The translations under genes and the position numbers were made by a program. Positions 1-7,042 of a stretch of 28,919 bases of DNA are shown here, piece after piece. The notes under the pieces are model-generated. The model had not been told where the DNA came from. It did no database searches and saw only the letters and a program-made list of their open reading frames with translations. This stretch comes from an uncultured bacterium (GTDB lineage: Bacteria; Actinomycetota; Coriobacteriia; Coriobacteriales; Coriobacteriaceae), in NCBI GenBank assembly GCA_905215445.1, contig CAJMPZ010000028.1:1-28919 (forward strand). The letters run 5' to 3'. Every line of letters begins with the position of its first letter. The stretch's first letter is position 1.

Positions 1-2
1 GA

Positions 3-101
3 AAACCCGCCAGAGCGAGCAAGGTGCCTTGAAACGAGGCGGCATTGATCTTTTGGTCATGCCGCCGAAGTTGAAAGGCAGTTTGCCGCCCTGGCGGGTT
101 T
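3..101. other. long imperfect hairpin, possible structured RNA or palindromic element
   Basis: Seen directly: nested complementary segments fold the whole stretch into one hairpin. The outer stem is 3-13 with 91-101 (AAACCCGCCAG / CTGGCGGGTTT). Further stems pair 19-22 with 83-86, 26-30 with 75-79, 38-44 with 60-66 and 46-50 with 55-59, around a TTTT loop. The internal loops are purine-rich. It lies downstream of the minus-strand RGG gene and next to the window edge, so it could be a 3' UTR structure, a small RNA, a palindromic repeat or the leader of a gene outside the window. I could not match it to a known riboswitch class. Confidence 0.45.
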
Positions 102-113
102 GCAGCGTCGAGC

Positions 114-143
114 AGTTACGGCGTTTGGTAAAACGCCGTAACT
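114..143 (-). terminator. perfect 13-bp hairpin after the RGG-protein gene
   Basis: AGTTACGGCGTTT (114-126) pairs perfectly with AAACGCCGTAACT (131-143) around a 4-nt loop. It begins 3 nt past the stop codon of the minus-strand gene. No T-tract follows on the minus strand, so it is either a U-poor terminator or a 3'-end stabilising hairpin. Confidence 0.5.
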
Positions 144-146
144 CAA

Positions 147-1055
147 CTAGAAGCGGTTGCCGCGGAAGCCGCCACCGTTGCGGCCGCCACGGTCGCCACC
201 GCGACCGCCGCGGTCGTTACCACGGTTGCCGCCGAAGCCACCACGGTTGCCACCGCGATCGCCATAGCCACCACGGTTGCCACCAAAGCCGCCGCGACCG
301 CCACGGTCGCCGCCACGGTCGCCAAAGCCGCCACGGCCACCGCGATCGCCACCGCGACCGCCACGGTCGCCGCCACGGCCACCGCGATCGCCAAAGCCGC
401 CGCGACCGCCACGGTCGCCGCCACGGCCACCGCGCTCGTCACGGCCGCCGCGAGGACCGCGGTCCTCGTCCAGGCCCATGGCGACGAGCGGAGCGATAAC
501 CTTATCGAGAGCGGCCATCAGCTCGGTAGCCTCCTCGTAAGAAAGCTCGGGCAGGAGCTTCTCCTTCTTGTTGGCAAGCTCGACCAGGCCCTCAGCGGCA
601 TCCTCGGCAGCGAAGACAACGATCTTGCGCATATCGCCCTCGGCGTCGTCGATGCGGCCGACCAGATCGGCAGCCTCGGCCTCGGCCATCAGGCCATCGA
701 GCTCACGAAGGCGCATGCCCAGCAGGTCGGACATTTCCTTCTGCTCCATCTTGGGCTTGAGGTCAAGAAGCTTGATGGCGCGCTCGATGTTCGCCATGCG
801 CTCGGCCTTGGCCTCCTCCTCCTTGGAAATAGCAAAGCGACGGCTGCGCAGCAGGCGGGCGGCCTTCTGCATCTTGTCCATCAGCTCTTCGTCATCGTAA
901 TCAGCGGCGGCCTCGACAACCTCGGCCTCCTCGGCGGAAACCTCGTCAGCAGCCTCAACCTCGGCAGCTTCGGTCTCCACAGTCTCGACTGCCTCAACCT
1001 CGGCAGCCATGGTCTCGTTCTCGGTCTCGTTCATGATCTCTTCGTTCTCAGACAT
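147..1055 (-). CDS. acidic winged-helix-like protein with RGG-repeat tail
   Basis: 302 aa with three clear zones. Residues 1-60 are strongly acidic (Glu/Ala runs). Residues 60-197 look helical; the part around 86-150 (LLDLKPKMEQKEMSDLLGMR, then a beta-like RKIVVFA) resembles a MarR-type winged helix. Residues 198-302 consist almost only of Gly, Arg, Asp, Phe and Asn in RGG/DRGG/GGFGD repeats. Arg/Gly tails are known from RNA-binding and condensate-forming proteins, so nucleic-acid binding with a disordered tail is the likely property; the cellular role is unknown to me. The ATG is supported by AAGGAG 4 nt upstream (minus strand). The gene appears monocistronic, with a hairpin right after its stop. 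The function is inferred from composition only. Confidence 0.8.
   Translation of the reverse strand: MSENEEIMNETENETMAAEVEAVETVETEAAEVEAADEVSAEEAEVVEAAADYDDEELMDKMQKAARLLRSRRFAISKEEEAKAERMANIERAIKLLDLKPKMEQKEMSDLLGMRLRELDGLMAEAEAADLVGRIDDAEGDMRKIVVFAAEDAAEGLVELANKKEKLLPELSYEEATELMAALDKVIAPLVAMGLDEDRGPRGGRDERGGRGGDRGGRGGFGDRGGRGGDRGGRGGDRGGRGGFGDRGGDRGGRGGFGGNRGGYGDRGGNRGGFGGNRGNDRGGRGGDRGGRNGGGFRGNRF
150..464 (-). repeat. low-complexity RGG-coding repeat
   Basis: DNA encoding residues 198-302 of the RGG protein. Short imperfect units of the form CGACCGCCACGGTCGCC and CCACCGCGATCGCCA recur about a dozen times on the plus strand. The repetition opens long spurious frames on both strands and should make the tract prone to copy-number slippage between strains. 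Confidence 0.8.
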
Positions 1056-1207
1056 GAGACTCCTTCTTGGCCCTCTCGGGCATCATCGCCCCATTCGCGG
1101 GGCCCGTCGCGCACTCTTTGCGCTTTATACATTCATGCCTCTCGGCAAAACGTCCATTAGTTTATGGTGTCGCCATCCAATCTAGCTGCAGAATCTATGT
1201 GCACACA

Positions 1208-2623
1208 TTAATGCGACATGTGCGACTCGCGGCGAGCGTACACCAGCGACACCGCGAACCCGACAACGGCAATCACGGCCGCCACGCGCACGGCGGCTGC
1301 AAATCCTATCGCCTGGGCAACGTCCGACGCAACGCCCGCGGCGCCAGCAGCCACCGCAGAACTCGAAAGCAGGCCGATAAACAGCGACGGACCAAACGAC
1401 GCGGCAATCATGTTCCACGTGTTAAGCAATGCCGTTCCGTGAGGATGCTCAGCGGCGGGAAGCGTCTCCAAACCGGCGGTCTGCGAGGGGCTCAGTACCA
1501 AACCGACGCCGGCATACACCACAACGGTCAGCAGCACGACAACGCCGATGTTCATGCTTGCCGCGGTCATCGAGATTGCCGTCTGCCCCACAGCGATCAG
1601 GGCAAAGCCGACCGGCAGCAGCGGCCACGCACCACGGGCATCCATCACGCGTCCGCCCACAATCGAGGTCACGGCGTTGCAGGCGATCGCCGGCAAAATG
1701 AGCAAACCCGCGACAAGTGCGGTCATGCCGTATGCGCCCTCAAAATAGAGCGGCAACAAAACGCTCATCGAGAACGTCGTCATCATCGACACCACCACAA
1801 GCAGGCATGCAGGCCAAAAACGAACGCTCGCCATGGGACGCACGTTAAGCACCGGATGCTTGAGCTTGAGCTGACGAACCGCAAACAGGCCGAGCACCAC
1901 AACAGCGGCGAAAAGCGTCGCGATACCGGCCATCACATTGGTCGAGAACTCGCCTACGGAATACACGAACGCCGTAATGCCGGCAGCGAGCAAAACAACC
2001 GACAGAATATCAAGCGTGGTGTTCGAGCGCTCTCCGACATTCCGAACGAGCTTTGCTGCCGCCGCGGCGACCACGACACCGCCCACCAGCGGCACTACGA
2101 ACACCGCCCTCCAGCCAAACAACGTGCACATAAGACCACTAATCACGGGCCCAAACGCCGGCCCTAGCGTAATGCAGGCACCGCCCAGGCTCAGATACAG
2201 ACCGAGCTTCTCGCGCGGAGCACAAGATAGCACCACATTCATCATGAGCGGAAACAAGATGCCCGATCCCGCAGCCTGCAAAATACGACTTGGCAGCAAA
2301 ACGGTAAACGACGGGGCGACCAGGCACAGAACTTCTCCGGCGACCATGCATCCGCATGCGAAAAACAGCAGCTTGCGCGTCGAGAAACGACCGGACAGAA
2401 AGGCCATGATGGCCGTAAAGATCGACGTCACGATCATGTATCCCGAAACTAGCCACTGCGCCGTGGTGGCACTCACCGAAAAGGCCGCCATGATATCGTG
2501 CAGTGCCACGTTAATGATGTTCTCGTTAAACGCGGCGACAAAGGCTGCAATATACATTACGACGAGAAACGCCGAAGTGGCCGATGGCGTTGCTTGAACT
2601 TGTTGCTGAGATTTGCTCCCCAT
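1208..2623 (-). CDS. MFS drug/H+ antiporter, DHA2 (EmrB/QacA) type
   Basis: 471 aa and hydrophobic throughout, as expected for a 12- to 14-helix MFS permease in the cytoplasmic membrane. The first helix region contains NVALHDIMAAFSVSATTAQW, which matches the DHA2 signature NVALP..W. The antiporter motif C is visible as GACITLGPAFGPVISG near residue 150. The usual Asp of the LDxTIVNVALP motif is replaced (FNENIINVALH), so coupling or specificity may differ from EmrB. Family members export toxic compounds using the proton gradient; the substrate is not predictable. The start is supported by AGGAAGG 6 nt upstream of the ATG. No regulator lies directly beside it; the divergent neighbour is the deformylase-like gene at 2828. 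Confidence 0.85.
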   Translation of the reverse strand: MGSKSQQQVQATPSATSAFLVVMYIAAFVAAFNENIINVALHDIMAAFSVSATTAQWLVSGYMIVTSIFTAIMAFLSGRFSTRKLLFFACGCMVAGEVLCLVAPSFTVLLPSRILQAAGSGILFPLMMNVVLSCAPREKLGLYLSLGGACITLGPAFGPVISGLMCTLFGWRAVFVVPLVGGVVVAAAAAKLVRNVGERSNTTLDILSVVLLAAGITAFVYSVGEFSTNVMAGIATLFAAVVVLGLFAVRQLKLKHPVLNVRPMASVRFWPACLLVVVSMMTTFSMSVLLPLYFEGAYGMTALVAGLLILPAIACNAVTSIVGGRVMDARGAWPLLPVGFALIAVGQTAISMTAASMNIGVVVLLTVVVYAGVGLVLSPSQTAGLETLPAAEHPHGTALLNTWNMIAASFGPSLFIGLLSSSAVAAGAAGVASDVAQAIGFAAAVRVAAVIAVVGFAVSLVYARRESHMSH

Positions 2624-2827
2624 GCATTTCCTTCCTCTTGGAACGACAGTCGCATCGCCCCAGAGGAACAGTCCAGGGCGAGCATGAGCCCTAGACTTAC
2701 GTCAGACGCCGCACGCGACGGATCCGACAACATGGTCCAACGTTGAAAGATTGTAACGCTGACGCGCAGCTTTCCTTCCGCGCTATTATTAAAAGTCCAC
2801 GAAAGCACGAGACATGAGGAGCCCGCC

Positions 2828-3238
2828 ATGATTAAGCCCATCATGAAATCCGAGTTCTTTTTGCGCCTGCCTTCCGAAGACGCGGGACCCGACGATGCCG
2901 CGACCGGGCAGGACCTCCTGGATACGCTCCATGAGCATGAGCACGAGTGCGTGGGCCTTGCCGCCAACATGATTGGCGTGCGCAAACGCATCATCTGCGT
3001 AAAGGACGGCAACAGGGCGCTGCTGATGTACAACCCTCAAATTCTTGAGCAGGTCAATTCCTATCAGACGAGCGAAGGATGTCTCTCGCTTTCCGGCGAG
3101 CGCCCCTGTACTCGCTATCGCCGCATTAAGGTTGAGTATTTGGACGAGAATTTCGTCCACCGCATCAAAAACTTCTCGGGCTACACCGCCGAGATCATCC
3201 AACACGAAATCGACCACTGTTGCGGAATCGTTATTTAG
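2828..3238 (+). CDS. peptide-deformylase-like protein with altered motif I
   Basis: 136 aa, shorter than typical deformylases (about 150-190 aa). Peptide deformylase removes the formyl group from N-terminal fMet in the cytosol using a metal held by one Cys and two His. Motif II is intact (EGCLS, residues 83-87) and so is motif III (HEIDH, 126-130), so the metal ligands and catalytic Glu are present. Motif I reads GLAANM (43-48) instead of GLAAxQ; the conserved Gln that stabilises the transition state is Met48. It may be a weak or specialised deformylase rather than the housekeeping enzyme. The start has GAGGAG 6 nt upstream and a strong terminator follows. A second divergent relative lies at 10454-10873. 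Confidence 0.85.
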   Translation: MIKPIMKSEFFLRLPSEDAGPDDAATGQDLLDTLHEHEHECVGLAANMIGVRKRIICVKDGNRALLMYNPQILEQVNSYQTSEGCLSLSGERPCTRYRRIKVEYLDENFVHRIKNFSGYTAEIIQHEIDHCCGIVI

Positions 3239-3253
3239 TTCCGCCGATTCAAG

Positions 3254-3290
3254 AAAGCTCCCTGCAGCAAAACAACTGCAGGGAGCTTTT
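3254..3290. terminator. Rho-independent terminator, probably bidirectional
   Basis: AAAGCTCCCTGCAG pairs with CTGCAGGGAGCTTT around CAAAACAA, followed by TTTT on the plus strand and TTTC on the minus strand. It lies between the convergent deformylase-like gene and the aminotransferase gene and can serve both. Confidence 0.9.
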
Positions 3291-3313
3291 CATAGTGCGG
3301 AACTTCTATCCCA

Positions 3314-4834
3314 CTAGCTCTGGCGGTAATGATCGAAGAAGTCGGCGAGATCTTCGAGGGACTCTTTGAGCACTTCCATGCGCGGCAGGTACACGATACG
3401 GAAGTGGTCGGGCTCAGCCCAGTTGAAGCCGCCGCCGCGCGTGATCAGAATCTTCTTCTCGTGCAGCAGGTCAAGGGCGAACTGCTCGTCATCGGTAATG
3501 TTGAACTTCTTCACATCCATCTTGGGGAAGATGTAGAACGCCGCACGCGGCTTAACCACCGAGATGCCGTCAATCTTGTTGAGCGCCTCATACACAAAGT
3601 TGCGCTGCTCGTAGACACGGCCGCCGGGGCGGATGTAGTCGTTGACGGACTGATGGCCACCGAGCGCCGTCTGAACGATCGACTGAGCCGGCACGTTGGA
3701 GCACAGGCGCATGTTGGAGAGCATGTTGATGCCCATGATGAAGTCGCTCATGCAGCGCTGGTTGCCCGAAAGCACCATCCAGCCAATACGATAGCCCGCG
3801 ATCATGTGCGACTTGGACAGACCGCTAAAGGTGACGCAGGGCAGATCGGGAGCGAGCGAGGCAATCGAGACGTGCTCGTAGCCGTCCATGCACAGGCGGT
3901 CGTAGATCTCATCAGCAAAGATCATCAGCTGATGCCTGCGTGCAACCTCGACGATGCCCTCGAGCACCTCGCGCGGATAGACGGAACCCGTGGGGTTGTT
4001 GGGGTTGATGATAACGAGGGCTTTGGTCGCGCTCGTGATCTTGGACTCCATATCCTCCAGGTCGGGATACCAATCCGCCTGCTCATCGCACAGATAGTGC
4101 ACGGGATGACCGCCGGCAAGGGTTGCGCACGCCGTCCAGAGCGGATAGTCGGGGCTGGGGATCAGAATCTCGTCGCCATTGTCGAGCAGCGCGTTCATCG
4201 AAAGCTGAATGAGCTCGGACACGCCGTTGCCCGTGTAGATATGCTCCATCTGAACGTTGGGCAAGCCCTTGATCTGCGAATACTGCATGATCGCCTTGCG
4301 CGCGGAGAACAGGCCACGCGAGTTGGAATAGCCTTCGCAGTCGGGCAGCTGCTGGCGCATGTCCTTGATGACCTCGTCGGGCGTGCGGAAACCGAAGGGC
4401 GCCGGGTTGCCGATATTGAGCTTGAGGATGCGCTCGCCCTCGTCCTCCATACGGGCGGCCTCGTCGACGACGGGACCGCGCACGTCATACAGGACGTTAT
4501 CGAGCTTGGTGGATTTAGAAAAAGTACGCATGGTGGTGCTCCTTGCAATTTGAGCTGAGGGATGGGGTTCGGGCTTGGAATCGTTGCGGGGTGATGATGC
4601 CTCGCCTTGATCGGCGTCGCCGGCAAGCAGCCAGGTAACATCGACCTCCAAAATACGGGCGAGCAGCTCAGCCACATCGCGCCGCGGAATCGTCTTGCCG
4701 CTCACATATTGGCTCATCTGACTCTTGCCGAGTTTTTTGCCGAGCATCTCCGATGCGCGGATCACGTCCGACTGGCGAACGTCGCAATCGGACATAGCCT
4801 GTCGCAGACGATCGCTAAACGTCTCTTGGGCCAC
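3314..4834 (-). CDS. XRE-type HTH / alanine-type aminotransferase fusion
   Basis: 506 aa from a GTG start at 4834, chosen because AAGGAGG sits 6 nt upstream; an upstream GTG at 4873 lacks such a site. Residues about 4-72 form a Cro/C1-type helix-turn-helix (KLGKSQMSQYVSGKTIPRRD), followed by a linker rich in Pro and Ser. From about residue 102 a complete fold-type I aminotransferase follows: NPNNPTG (277-283), DEIYDRL (308 onward), and the PLP lysine in SGLSKSHMIAGYRIGW (Lys341). It most resembles AlaA/YfbQ, which makes alanine from pyruvate and glutamate. ATG 4531 has its own AAGGAG 7 nt upstream and would give a 405-aa free aminotransferase, the length of E. coli AlaA. The HTH could autoregulate through the GTTCAATT sites upstream (inference). 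Confidence 0.88.
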   Translation of the reverse strand: MAQETFSDRLRQAMSDCDVRQSDVIRASEMLGKKLGKSQMSQYVSGKTIPRRDVAELLARILEVDVTWLLAGDADQGEASSPRNDSKPEPHPSAQIARSTTMRTFSKSTKLDNVLYDVRGPVVDEAARMEDEGERILKLNIGNPAPFGFRTPDEVIKDMRQQLPDCEGYSNSRGLFSARKAIMQYSQIKGLPNVQMEHIYTGNGVSELIQLSMNALLDNGDEILIPSPDYPLWTACATLAGGHPVHYLCDEQADWYPDLEDMESKITSATKALVIINPNNPTGSVYPREVLEGIVEVARRHQLMIFADEIYDRLCMDGYEHVSIASLAPDLPCVTFSGLSKSHMIAGYRIGWMVLSGNQRCMSDFIMGINMLSNMRLCSNVPAQSIVQTALGGHQSVNDYIRPGGRVYEQRNFVYEALNKIDGISVVKPRAAFYIFPKMDVKKFNITDDEQFALDLLHEKKILITRGGGFNWAEPDHFRIVYLPRMEVLKESLEDLADFFDHYRQS

Positions 4835-4855
4835 TAGAACCTCCTTGCTGGCAAA

Positions 4856-4936
4856 GTTCAATTTATACAACACGAATTGAACCTGAGTTCAATTTAGGCA
4901 GCAGTATAGCGCCGTGCTATTTCGAAAAGTTCAATT
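4856..4936. promoter_or_regulatory. cluster of GTTCAATT half-sites, probable operator
   Basis: Four copies of the same octamer: GTTCAATT at 4856-4863, its complement AATTGAAC at 4875-4882, GTTCAATT at 4887-4894 and again at 4929-4936. The middle pair makes a perfect dyad with a CTGA spacer. The cluster covers the leader and promoter region of the HTH-aminotransferase gene and fits autoregulation by its HTH domain; this is inference from position. Confidence 0.6.
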
Positions 4937-4997
4937 TCAAAAATAAAATGAGCAAGACCTCGAGATTTATCCCAAGGCGATAACGACGTGCACGCAT

Positions 4998-5855
4998 TTA
5001 GAGGTATTCGAGGAAACGAGCGGCGGCAAGCGAAACATCGGCCGTTCGATATATGGCGTTGATCTGCCGATGGGGATGCCCTTCGAGCGGACGCACAGCA
5101 ACATCGAACTGGCAGCGACGCAAGATGAGCGCGGGAAGAATGCTCACGCCCAGGCCATCCTCGACCATAGCCATAATCGCATAGTCATCCCAAGTCGACA
5201 GTTTTGAGCGCACCGCCAGCCCCGCCCGACGGAATAGCGGCGTAATCTCGTCATCAGTGCCGCGTTCTAGCAGAATAAACTGCTCGTTGGCTAAATCGGC
5301 AAGAGAAACGACCTCCGCCGTGGCAAGCGAGGAGTCCGCTGGCACCACGGCCATCAACTCGTCTTGCACCAACGGTCGCGACGCCATGCCGGCGCCGCGT
5401 GGCTCACGCGGGATAAAGCCCAGGTCGCAGCGCCCCTCCGCCACCCATTGTTCAATCTCTGAGTAATCGCCCATCAGCAACTCATAATCGACGTCCGGGT
5501 GATCGGCGCGAAAACGCGCAATGACCGGTGGCAGCACGTGGGTCGCCACACTCGAAAACGTACCAATGCAGATCTTGCCGCGCATGAGCCCACGCATCTC
5601 GTCCACGTGTCGCTGCAGGCGGCCAAACTCCTCGCAGAGCGCCTCAACCGCCGGCATGATCTGCCGCCCATCGGCAGAAAGCACCACACCCTCGCGGCTG
5701 CGGTCGAGCACCTTAAAACCCCAATCGGTCTCAAGGTCGCCCACCATGCGGCTCACGCCCGACTGCGAATAGCTCAGCCGCTCGGCGGCGCGCGTAAAAC
5801 TGCCGGCACGCACCGTCTCGAGCAGCACCTGCATCTTTTGAATATTCGTTTCCAC
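4998..5855 (-). CDS. LysR-family transcriptional regulator
   Basis: 285 aa, slightly short for LysR proteins (about 300). The N-terminal winged HTH is clear: MQVLLETVRAGSFTRAAERL then SYSQSGVSRMVGDLE. The C-terminal part is a periplasmic-binding-protein-like effector domain (GKICIGTFSSVATHVLPPVI, LGVSILPALILRR). The GTG start at 5855 is supported by GGAGG 6 nt upstream. It is divergent from the EamA-type exporter gene at 5974, with two dyads between them, the usual arrangement for a LysR protein controlling its neighbour and itself. The effector is unknown; it may be the substrate of the exporter. Confidence 0.9.
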   Translation of the reverse strand: METNIQKMQVLLETVRAGSFTRAAERLSYSQSGVSRMVGDLETDWGFKVLDRSREGVVLSADGRQIMPAVEALCEEFGRLQRHVDEMRGLMRGKICIGTFSSVATHVLPPVIARFRADHPDVDYELLMGDYSEIEQWVAEGRCDLGFIPREPRGAGMASRPLVQDELMAVVPADSSLATAEVVSLADLANEQFILLERGTDDEITPLFRRAGLAVRSKLSTWDDYAIMAMVEDGLGVSILPALILRRCQFDVAVRPLEGHPHRQINAIYRTADVSLAAARFLEYL

Positions 5856-5872
5856 GGCACCCCTCCACCTTT

Positions 5873-5891
5873 ACATGAGTTTTTGTCATGT
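5873..5891. promoter_or_regulatory. dyad ACATGA-N7-TCATGT, LysR-type site
   Basis: The arms at 5873-5878 and 5886-5891 are perfect complements and contain a T-N11-A core (TGA-N7-TCA). It lies 18 nt upstream of the LysR start codon in the LysR/EamA intergenic region, which suits an autoregulatory site. Confidence 0.45.
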
Positions 5892-5927
5892 TATCCATGC
5901 ATTATATTCGCTTTTCTTCTAAAGCCA

Positions 5928-5944
5928 GTTCACCCATAGTGAAC
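5928..5944. promoter_or_regulatory. dyad GTTCAC-N5-GTGAAC, LysR-type site
   Basis: Perfect 17-bp palindrome GTTCACCCATAGTGAAC containing a T-N11-A core. It sits about 30 nt upstream of the EamA gene and is the best candidate for the recognition site of the divergent LysR protein. Confidence 0.55.
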
Positions 5945-5973
5945 ATGCTCGGATATAGAGGGGATGTCAGCAC

Positions 5974-6885
5974 ATGAACAACGGATTGTTTACGTACTTA
6001 GCAGCATTGCTATTGTTTGGCTCCAACGGCATCATCGCCGCTGCCATCGCGCTGCCGAGCTCCGATATCGTACTGTTGCGCACGTTTTTGGGCGCTCTCA
6101 CCCTTGCCGCCATCCTCTTCATAACCAAGCGCCATAACCTGCAGGCTCCGTCTCGCCCCCGCGAGGCCGCAGCGCTCATCGTCTCGGGCGCCGCGCTGGG
6201 CGCCAGCTGGATTTTCCTGTTCCGCGCCTATCAGACGATCGGCGTTGGTATCTCCTCGCTGTTGTATTACTGTGGCCCCATCATCGTTATGGCCCTCTCC
6301 CCGCTCATTTTTGGCGAAAAGCTGACCGGCAGCAAAATCGCCGGCTTTATCGCCGTCGCCTGCGGTGCTTTTCTCATTGCGGCACAAGGTCTAGGCGGCA
6401 ATATGCCCATTGCGGGTATTGTCTGCGGCATCGTCTCGGCCTTCTGCTACGCATTGATGGTCATCGCTAGCAAGGGTGCGCCACACATCGAAGGCCTCGA
6501 GAACTCCACGCTCCAGGTGAGCGCCGCCTTTGTGACCGCGCTGGCCCTCACACTTATCACGCAGGGCGCTCCCTCATTCCTGTCCGCCGGCGTCGCCGCC
6601 AGTATTGATTGGCGCGCCGTCGCTATGCTCGGCGTCGTCAACACCGGCATTGGTTGCCTGCTCTACTTTAGCGCCGTCGCCAAGCTGCCCGTCCAGACCG
6701 TCGCCGTCGTCGGCTACCTCGAGCCGCTTTCGGCGGTCGTGTTCTCGGCCGCCCTTTTGGGTGAAGCCATAACACCGGTCCGCCTGATGGGCGCCGCGCT
6801 TATCATCGGCGGCGCGCTCTTTTGCGAACTCGCCGGCAAACGCGCAAACGCCAAGGCTGGCATCGCCCAGATAGCACGTGCTTAA
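5974..6885 (+). CDS. EamA/DMT-family transporter (RhaT-like exporter)
   Basis: 303 aa with about ten hydrophobic segments and an internal repeat, typical of 10-TMS drug/metabolite transporters (two EamA domains, roughly residues 5-135 and 145-290). The conserved pattern near the end of each EamA repeat is visible (SPLIFGEKLTGSKIAGFIAV; SAALLGEAITPVRLMGAALI). Family members usually export amino acids or other small metabolites across the cytoplasmic membrane; the substrate cannot be told. GAGGGG lies 10 nt upstream of the ATG, a slightly long spacing. It is divergent from a LysR regulator that probably controls it. Confidence 0.88.
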   Translation: MNNGLFTYLAALLLFGSNGIIAAAIALPSSDIVLLRTFLGALTLAAILFITKRHNLQAPSRPREAAALIVSGAALGASWIFLFRAYQTIGVGISSLLYYCGPIIVMALSPLIFGEKLTGSKIAGFIAVACGAFLIAAQGLGGNMPIAGIVCGIVSAFCYALMVIASKGAPHIEGLENSTLQVSAAFVTALALTLITQGAPSFLSAGVAASIDWRAVAMLGVVNTGIGCLLYFSAVAKLPVQTVAVVGYLEPLSAVVFSAALLGEAITPVRLMGAALIIGGALFCELAGKRANAKAGIAQIARA

Positions 6886-6919
6886 AAGCCCCTGCTTTGA
6901 AATGCTACCTGCGTAGATA

Positions 6920-6943
6920 AATAATCCCCAGCTGAGGATTATT
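6920..6943. promoter_or_regulatory. 24-bp near-perfect palindrome upstream of kup
   Basis: AATAATCC (6920-6927) and GGATTATT (6936-6943) flank a centre that is itself palindromic (CAGCTG), with one mismatched pair. It is about 100 nt upstream of the Kup start and could be an operator or a leader hairpin. No T-tract follows, so it is not a typical terminator for the gene before it. Confidence 0.4.
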
Positions 6944-7042
6944 GTCTAAAATAACCCGATGTGCCAAACTGCTCTTGTATGTATAAAGACGGCATAAAGT
7001 TTTTTGTCCTAGACAGATAACCGGATGTCTAAGGGAGTCCTC

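Noticed and set aside
3..101. Lysine or other known riboswitch
   Set aside because: A GCCGAAG stretch first suggested a lysine element, but the other conserved blocks and a downstream gene on that strand are missing.
277..540. Proline/arginine-rich plus-strand frame over the RGG repeat
   Set aside because: It arises from the repetitive DNA of the minus-strand RGG gene and has no start signal.
1067..2167. Long plus-strand open frame opposite the MFS gene
   Set aside because: It is antisense to a clear transporter, rich in His/Arg/Gln with no fold-like pattern, and lacks a ribosome site: a shadow of GC-rich coding DNA.
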